DNA of 64,000 nucleotides from Glandiceps talaboti (Eukaryota > Hemichordata > Enteropneusta > Spengelidae): contig NC_135570.1 of assembly GCF_964340395.1 (NCBI RefSeq), positions 5,266,322 to 5,330,321 of the forward strand, read 5' to 3'. Within the stretch, counting starts at the first letter, position 1. Every line of letters starts with the position of its first letter. Below the pieces are notes generated by a model. That model had not been told where the DNA came from. It saw only the letters and a list, made by a program, of their open reading frames with translations, and searched no databases. Below, piece after piece: positions 12,401-21,400 of this stretch. The position numbers and the translations under genes were made by a program.

Positions 12401-15400
12401 CTAATCTGAACAGATGTCGTCTTTAATATGACTTGAAATTTGTATTAGATGCTATTAAGAAGTTATTCTTGTATCTGAACACATCAAATTTGATAGTTGA
12501 GGTGCTTGTCATCACTCCTCACAGCAGATGTTTTGTGATCATAAATTTTGTACAGTGTTGTTGCTAAGGGTAGTAACCAGGTGAAATTTAACTGAGTTCC
12601 TCAGTCATTTTACTAGGGTTCCCTACCAGCATTTTTTGTTAAGGGTGGTAAGTAGGTAAAATCTACCTGTCGTGTGTTTTCCAGTAAGTTTACCTATGGA
12701 AATGTGTTTTAACAAGTTTCACCTTCTTACCGGAATTCCCAAACCCTAGAAAACACACACGGTTGTGTGTATAGACTCTCTCACAGGCCTCGGAGCATCA
12801 CATAGCTAAAAGAGCTGTTTTGTATGTACCGATATCTACTGCATAATTGTACTGTGGACCCTCGTCAACTACACAGGGCCCTTAGGCATTGCAATAACAC
12901 GGAGTCGCAGTAACATGTCAACAAATTAATAGCCCTATGTAGTTGATGAGGGCCCACAGTACAAGGATATTCTAGTACAATTATTCAGTAGATATTGGTA
13001 CATACAAAACAGCTAATAGCGATGCTCCCGAGACGGGTGAGAGAGTCTATTGTGTGTAGTGAACATGTACAGTCACTATTTTAAGTACTGGGTTTCCATC
13101 CAATTACTGCTTATCATTCTGTAGTAAATTCATGTGTAAACCAACAGATAACATACTTGGTCAAAGTTGAACACAGTCTAATTTGAGTAGAAAGGTAAAC
13201 TATAATCACACATCGATGTAAGGGAAGGTACAGCAGTGTGTTTGTTTGTGTGCCCTCAAGATTACAACATAGTGGCATATATAGAATATTGTAAACCACA
13301 TCTTTCCGTATGGTGGAATTGGAAAATGGAAATGCATAATAGAAAAACAGATGTCTCTTTTGATGTTGTAATTCTGGGTATTTTCATTCCTAAGATAGTT
13401 AGGTGATTGATTGCTATAATTAATCAATTTTAGACTTTCACAATAAAATCTATGTATATTCTAGATATGATTACCGGAATCAATATGTTCATGCAGTTGG
13501 ATGTTCATTATGGTTATGGTTAGACATTTCTCAGTATATGCTCATAGAGAAAATTTCATAAATTTAACTTCATTTTGCACCGATATCTTTGCCAGGTATC
13601 CACCATGGCCTCCTCAGTGTTTTCTGAAGTCATGACACAGCATAAACTGAATGTTAGCACAGATGAGATTTTATCATTCTATATTTTCATTATGTGCAAT
13701 AATAACATAAGATGTGATTCTTTCAGTTAAACAAAAATAACACAGAAAAATGTTCAGAATCTGAGCCATGCCCCTTGAAGTCAGAATCTCTATAATCAGT
13801 TGGTCTGCTTTTGTCGTTCTTTTTGATACAGATACTACAAACCTGGAAAATAAACCACTCCTTGCATACACAAATAAATGTGTGATTTCTGTGGAAAGCA
13901 CTACCACGGACGTATTTGAACAACAGGAACTCACAAAACGGGATATAATCCATAGTGAAAGGACTTCTGTCATCAGCACAAAAAGTACTGATGAGGCAAG
14001 TTCAAAACGTCGCAGTGATCAAACAGTGGATATTAAAGATGTGTTTTCTGATCGCAAATCGGGTAGCGATTATTGTGATTCCCGTAGGACATCACAAGAT
14101 GAGACTAGGAGTCGTCTCATGGGTGAGGAATATGAATTAAAACAGGTCCGTAAACTGTCTGTGCCGAGTAACTGTGTGTCATCGTATACCAGTCCAAAGG
14201 AAAGGTTTTCTGGTGGACACTTGGAGGATTATGGAGTTGTGTCAGAGATACATAAGACAGCTGATTACATCAGTGTGACAAGGAAAATGCAAAATATGAA
14301 CATCAATGATGTCATACCAAGCGCTAATTTTAGAACAGCTGTCACTTCAAAAGATCACCAGGATGCCTTCAGGACAGCTAGTGATCCCTGCCAAAGGAAT
14401 TTTAAACCTGGAGGGAATTACTTAGAGAATCTGAAAAACAGTAACAACGTTGTTTCATCTGTGAGGAACACAAATAACAGAAACAACTCATCAAGTGTGT
14501 CTACTGCAATACGAGATGAGGAGTATGAACTCATGGCTCCATTGGCACAAAGACATCAACAACAACATTTCAACTCAAATCAGAAAACTGAAAACGTGCA
14601 TTCAGCTCAAACTGATACTCTGATTCGTGAAGTCGAATATGAACTTATGGCCCCACAAAAATTTAACAACTCAAACAGGACTTCAAGCCATTTACCAAAT
14701 CAGGGAAACGCCATGTCACCAACACATCATCAACATTTACAGGGTAAAAACACTGCCAGTTGGGGTAATCAAACAAACCAATTACATGTCTCAAATCCCA
14801 ATAGTAGGGCACACATACAGGACATAGACTATCAGCTCATGGGTCCAGCAGCTGCCAAACAGAGTCAACTAGAACCAACTAGTCTACCTATCAGAGAAAT
14901 TGATTATGAACTCATGTTACCACTTTCTAAAAGACACAATACTAATGTTACTCAGACTGGATTACCCAAGACAGATCCGCCAAATCCTTACAGAAATCTT
15001 CCGTCTAACAGTAAGATTATCCAAGCAAGAGACCTTGGTTTTCAAGCAAGAAATGTTGTGTCACAAACACACCATAGTCAACACAACACGGAGACCATTA
15101 CAAACTCTGGTCCAATACGAGAAACCGATTACGAAATCATGTCACCAGGAAAGTCAAGGCCTACCTCACCTCAAATACAATTAAATGAAAACACTCAACC
15201 AAATTATCGTGTACCTCGAAGTACAAATAACTTTGTTGATTTCAGACGACATATGTATAATGACTACAACTCGCCCAGGGATAACAAGGATATATTTACA
15301 GTAATTGAGTTCCCAGGAAGTCAATCATACCACAATCAACAAGTGCAGCCACTGCTGCCTAACAGGACAGACAGCAGTGTAATTCCACGACCAAGGCCAG

Positions 15401-18400
15401 TCAGTTGTAAACTACTGGATGAATCCATACCCAGACCGTTACCTGTCACCTGTAAGTTACATATTGAGAAGAAGAAGGAGGAGACCAAAGTCGATGTTGT
15501 GCCAGTTCCTTTTGAACATAGTCAACTAGTGTTGCCAAAAACCAAACGAGTGGAATTACCAAGCTCTCCAAAGTCTGAAGATAGTAATGGAAGTTCCAAT
15601 ACTAATACGCTGACAAGAGGTAAGAAACTAGATTCTATTCATAATGCTATAATCAAAGTAGAAAGTATGTGTGGATAGAAGCCTTTTGATTTATAGTAAA
15701 ACAAAGTGTTTTGTTCCGGTTAAACCCGACCCAACCTAGTTGTTTTCACAGCTGACCCTGAACTTGGGTATTTATTTTGGATTTTGGATTTACAAAACAA
15801 CTTCTCTATGTTATCCAATGTGAACAATTAATATGAAACTGCATAGACCAAGTTTTTTTTTTTACATCAATAATTTGCAAAAAGCTATATGTGCTGCCTT
15901 TTGGGGTGGGGGTTTCCGCCCTTTGGTCTAAATTGGGTACTGTATTTTTAGAGATAAGGAGTCTAAAATGAGGTCCATTTCATACAATTTTCAATTTTGT
16001 TTAGTCTAAAATGGGGTCCTTGAAGGAACCACATAATACATTCTCAACTAGTTCGGAATTTTCAAGAATTTCCTCTAGCTAATTCACTGGCTGATATTTT
16101 CATATCGGTGATGTATATTTTAGTCTAAAATGGGGTCTTCTGAAAACTTGAATGGTCTAAAATAGGTATTGGTTTTTGGTCGAAATGGGTATAAAATGGG
16201 GTCTGGGGTTGGCAGCATTGGCCTCGATCACACGCCTACCAGACCTGGCCAGTGGTGAATGTGTATGTGGTGTACAACGTAGTAAAAAAAAGACTGGATG
16301 AAATTTACCTTTGTACTTGATAACAAGTTAAACTGTGACGTCACAAAGTATATTGTTCGATTGGAAGGAAGCCAAGTCAGAACACCTGACCTAAAGTGAA
16401 CAGATTCAAATCCATAATCTGAAGTAAAACCAACAAAGAGAAAGAAATTTTGAACCGATTTCAAACTAATTCACCTTCCTTGTAAACATTTCTCAATTGG
16501 ATTCAGAAGGGATTGGGCTTATGTAAGAGTATTAAGGTGTGGTGTGGGAACATGTCTGTCTGATAAGCTTGGAGCAAACTTGAGCAATTAATGACATGTC
16601 TGTGCAAGTTGACATAGGATATAAGCTAACAATTTTATAGTGACCATACACAATAGATGTGCTATAGAAACCAGTTAAGACCTACAAAGGAAAGGAAGTT
16701 TTCTGTTCAGTGTGTTGAGGACAGGTAATAGTTCTTCCTGTCCTTCAGGCAACAAAGCCATTATTTAGCGCCGCTTTGGCAGTGAAACAAGAGACGCGTC
16801 CCCATTTCACTTGTGACAAACTGCCAGCTGTTGACACTAATCACTAGGTGTCACATATGTTTACAGGGTAGTTGTTTACTTGTTGTGTACAGTGACATCA
16901 GACATGAATGACTTGCAGTTTTCAGTAAAAACTACTAATAGTTGATTTAAGAAAAAAGCAATATTTAGGATATTGAAATATTTTAGTTATTTTTGTGTGT
17001 ACAAGGTGTTGTTTACTTGTTTTGTACAGGTATATGAGGCATACATGACTTGCAATATTCTAACATACTGGTATGTATTTAATTTCAAGTAGAACATACG
17101 TGAAGCAGCTTGCAATATTTGTGTACGATGCTGTTAAGTTCATCAGGCACATCTAGGTAGAAAAAAATTATGTAGAGTTTCTGTCTTAAAATGAAAGGCT
17201 AGTACACAACTCAGACTTATCTTGAAGCTATCCAAAAATATCATTTCCTACACTACCATGGCCACTTAAACCAGTATTTCATGCATAATTTTATCGTATG
17301 CAGTGATGTTTTTATTTTGTTTATGCGTGGTTATATTTATGATCAGAAAGTAAAATACTATTATCTTGATTATAATATTTTCATATTAGTATTATAAATG
17401 TATTAGCCCCTCTAGAGTGTCCATCATATTTCAATTTTAGTCATAATGGCTATTAGGCCTAATAAAAAACATTGTGTGGTTCCGATTACGGTCAATTTTA
17501 AATAGGTGGGGGAAGGAGATATTTTATTTTACTTTATTATTTCTTTCATGTGTTAGTGTCTAGTTCAGATTTTCCATTGTTTTCCAAATGGTCTCTGTGT
17601 TATTTATTTCCTCCTATCAGATGTACAGCCATTACAGATTGGAAGAACAGTTTTACTAGTATTGTCTTTTCAAGTTGATGTCAGTTTCCGCATCCACTAT
17701 TTCTTGTGAGACTTCACAATTTTTGCAATTTTATTATTTATTTCTCAAATATGTAAAAAAAAAAAAAAAAAAATTAAAATTTTTTTTTTAAAAAGTTTCG
17801 GGTCGGCAAGGAAAAAGTAGGTGGGGTTGGGTAACTGGAACCAAACAGTTATTTTAGGCCTTAGGATGTGATAATCAAATTTTCTTGTCAGTACACTGGC
17901 AACATCAGATGGGGATTTTGTCTGTATATCCTACCTAGGGTTATGTGTACTGTTAGTTTTAAATACTAATACATGATGAGTATCGTGACGGCTGTATGCA
18001 TATAATGTGCTAGTTAGACCGACTTACAAAGGTTTATTCTGTGTTAAGCAACAAAAGAAGTTAGGTCAGTGGCCAGCGATGTAGATGTATGTTTAATATT
18101 TGTGAATAGTGGTTGATCAGATACAAATGCAGCTGTGTAGTATACAAGTATACAAGTAAAAGGTTGACCTCAGTATTGATATTTGTGCAATGTTTGTTTG
18201 ACAGAATGCATAAGATGTAGGGATGGAGGAGAGCATAACGTAAACTCCCGTCAATGCCAAGTTTTCACATTAGTGGTATTTTATCAGTGAAGCCATGTAT
18301 GTGACTATATAGGATCATTCGTTTCCCTTCCACTGTCTGTGATTAGAGCAACAATGCCAGACAACTGTTTTTCATGCCTAAATGTTAATCCTAGACTGAC

Positions 18401-21400
18401 CTGGGCCTTTAAAAAACTAAAATTGTCAGGGTTTCCCTAAAGATGACTGGTTGCTGCCAACATCCACTCTTCGTGATTAGGGGTAACTAAGCATTCTAAG
18501 AATGAACTAACATGAGATAACAAGTGATGCACTGTTGTGATGTCTTTGAGAGGATATATCGTCAGCTGCAGGACCAAGCCAGTGCTGCCATATTAAGCAC
18601 ATATAATTTCACAGTACCCACAGGGTCACCATGATAAAATTCCTAATGTGAACATAACTGAAAAGTATGCAGGGAACAGTCAGTCTCTGTAGATAACAAT
18701 ATAATAGTAAGAAATGAAGGCAATGAATGAATGAGTAAAGTGTGTCAATATTGACACTGTAATGTAGAACTGTAGTAAAGTCCATCTCAGTTCAGTCAAT
18801 GAATTCCTCTGTTTAGTTGTACCTCAGTTCATGGTCCAATGAACTGAAATTAACCAGCCTTGTAGGGATAGTTATCATTGTGTTATAAAGTTCTCACCCG
18901 CAATTATTCCACTGAGAAGTGTTTAGGATTTGTATCAGCGTTTGGGGATAAGGCTGGAATGCACAAAAATGTGACCTGCCCCGCCCTAACGTGTAACCAG
19001 GTCTGGGGGTACTTCATTGTTGCCCAGCCTCCTACAACTTTCCCACCATGTTCTTTTCAACAGCCCCAAGTTCTGTTAATCGTAAGCAACCTCAACCCAG
19101 TTAGTAGCACGTTAATGACTGGTAACTGGGGTACATAGGGATCATTTCTGAATCAACGTTAATCCAGAACACGCCTAGCATTAAATAGCTCCAGTTTCAT
19201 AGCATCCAGTGGACATCCAAAACTTATTGATTTAAGTTTTACTAAGAAAACAACAACCTGTGATAGTGAACATGGCAAGTCTGTGGACGAGGCAGATAAT
19301 GGAAGTGTGAAGTCTAAAAATATCTGTTCATCAGTAATTGAGAATACATACATTTTAGATTCATTCTGTTGTTTCTAACTGCTGACTATATCACTGGCAA
19401 TATTGCCTGTGGCAATTTTGGAATGATTTTAGAATGTATAAAAATGCTAGGTTACATCTTTCGTTTTCAGCCTAAAGAATGCTTGGACAGCATTAGTCTG
19501 AAATTTTCCACTCTAAATCTTCAAGAAAGCTATTATTTATTACGAAGCACTGATACCAGACATGCCTGAATGATTATTATATGAATTTTAATGAAAGATC
19601 AGATTTAAACCGGATAAAATCTAAGGAGTTTAAGTCAGGTCAACATGTTGACGATGTTTTGTATGGTAGTACATCATTAACATGAGAACAATTGTTAACA
19701 TTTCTTGCAATCAGTTGTGTCAAACTTTGGACTGTTGATAAAAAATTAAAATATTTCTACTGACATCAGTCACGTTCCGTCAACACCAAACTTGCTTCAA
19801 AACTTTACCTGAGTGAAAAGTTTAAGAATGCATAGCCTAGTAGGTATGTGTAGTATGGGTCACATGCTCTCTCTCAAAAAAAACATAGCAAAACAAGCCC
19901 TGCTTTCAGATGGAGTAACTGCTACTTGATTCTGACAGTTTTCCCTCTGTTTTCTCTCCTGCAAACACACCACACAATAGCTGTACAAACATTTTTTTAG
20001 GCACGGGCTGAAATTCTAGAAATGACACGTCCACCACTCAGATGTTGGCATTGATCTACTATCCTACAAATACTACAACATTTGAAGTCAAATCAAACCA
20101 GATGGAGGGCTAAATAACAACAAATGGCAATATTTCTACCACCTGGTTACCATCTTGAGTATTACACAGAGGGATATCTTCAAAAGATATTCCAATTAGC
20201 CCTCTTCATCTGGTATCTTTTAACTTCAAATGATGTAGTACTTTCAGATTGATGCCAGTATTTGAATGGAGTTGACTTTTCATGTATTTCACCTGCACCA
20301 ACAAAATGCTTGCATGGATACTTATATGCATACATTCACAAGATGAAAAACAGAGAAACAACAGTCATTACACCACATGTTAGCCAATTGCTGTGTGTGT
20401 TTAAACAGGCGACATAGAATTCATACTCTTGTTATTCTACATCCTACGATAACATGTCTACTTGGTTCTGTGGTGCTTGAAAATGTTCAAAGTCGATGTT
20501 ATTTTTCCATATTTTTTTTTATTTGAAAGCTGGCGTGCACAGGTATTATAATCGTATTATTCTCTGGACAGTATTTTTCTTCATTCAGCCAGAAAATACT
20601 TGTGACCTAAGGTTTATCTCAATTCTCATCTTCATTTGAAAGGAACAAAGCCTCTTCACTGAGTCATTCTTATTTTCCTTTTCGCAAATGAAGACAAATT
20701 TTGGGGAATAATATCTAACAGTCAAGTCTTATATACTACAATGTATAATCAAAGTCATGCTGTCTGTATACAAGACTGTGTGACGAGATATGAACGGTAA
20801 CTAGATGGGGCATGTGAATCAGTCTCCCGTGTTACCCATTGGCATTGATTAGTTTACATGTACAGTATAGTCACCTGAATACATATTTTATGCTGTCAGT
20901 ACATTGTGTGTGTGGTGTGGGGGCGTGCAGACAGCTGTCTCTTTTTGTCTTTGTTAAGCATGGAAAGAAGAAGAACTCTGATCACATCTGTTGCATGTCA
21001 TTTCATCCATAGGTCATTAACCTGATATGTACATGTACGTGTAGTTCTCATCTTAACATACATTACATGCATTTTGTCGGACTGCTTGACCTAACAAAGC
21101 ATTGTGTAGTCCCTACCCGCTCTACCGTCTAGTTTATTACTATTGATTTCTAAGTATATCATGCAGATTTGAATTATTATGCTATTACCCCCGCATCATA
21201 GTGTAGAAGATGAGGGTATTTGAAATTTACACAGGGCCGTTGAACCTACTATGTATGCCATTCATGCTAAATGTCAAGGACATGAAATAGTCATTTCCTG
21301 TTGGCTTTGACCGTTTCAAAAAGTATTCCATCCCCAAGTCTGTCATAATCACCCATAATAATCATAATCAGGTGTGGGTGTTATTGTCGTTGTCGTGGTG

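Larger units (their letters stand above)
10708..13831 (+). other. Dok-7-like intron (c to d)
   Basis: Non-coding apart from repeats: a tRNA-headed SINE-like copy, R2 units and the 12772-13049 foldback element. A well-placed ATG (CCACCATGGCC, 13606) opens only a 40-codon frame without a usable donor. Confidence 0.6.

Noticed and set aside
13597-13731. CCACCATGGCC start after an acceptor-like site
   Set aside because: The frame is only about 40 codons, has no donor in a fitting phase, and joining it to exon c hits a stop.
13768-13831. ATG at 13768 as the start of a separate 636-codon protein
   Set aside because: The 63 bases before 13832 are the end of an intron (T-rich tract and AG). Phase-1 joining to the PTB exon explains the frame better.
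13674-13979. Minus-strand open frames over the start of Dok-7-like exon d
   Set aside because: They are shadows of the coding strand and cross the acceptor at 13831.
18878-19138. 86-codon open frame in the Dok-7-like intron
   Set aside because: No homology recognised, no flanking splice signals in phase.
19162-19377. 71-codon Ser-rich open stretch in the Dok-7-like intron
   Set aside because: No acceptor/donor pair in phase 1, no homology recognised, and such a length is plausible by chance in 6.8 kb. The minus-strand frame over it is a shadow.
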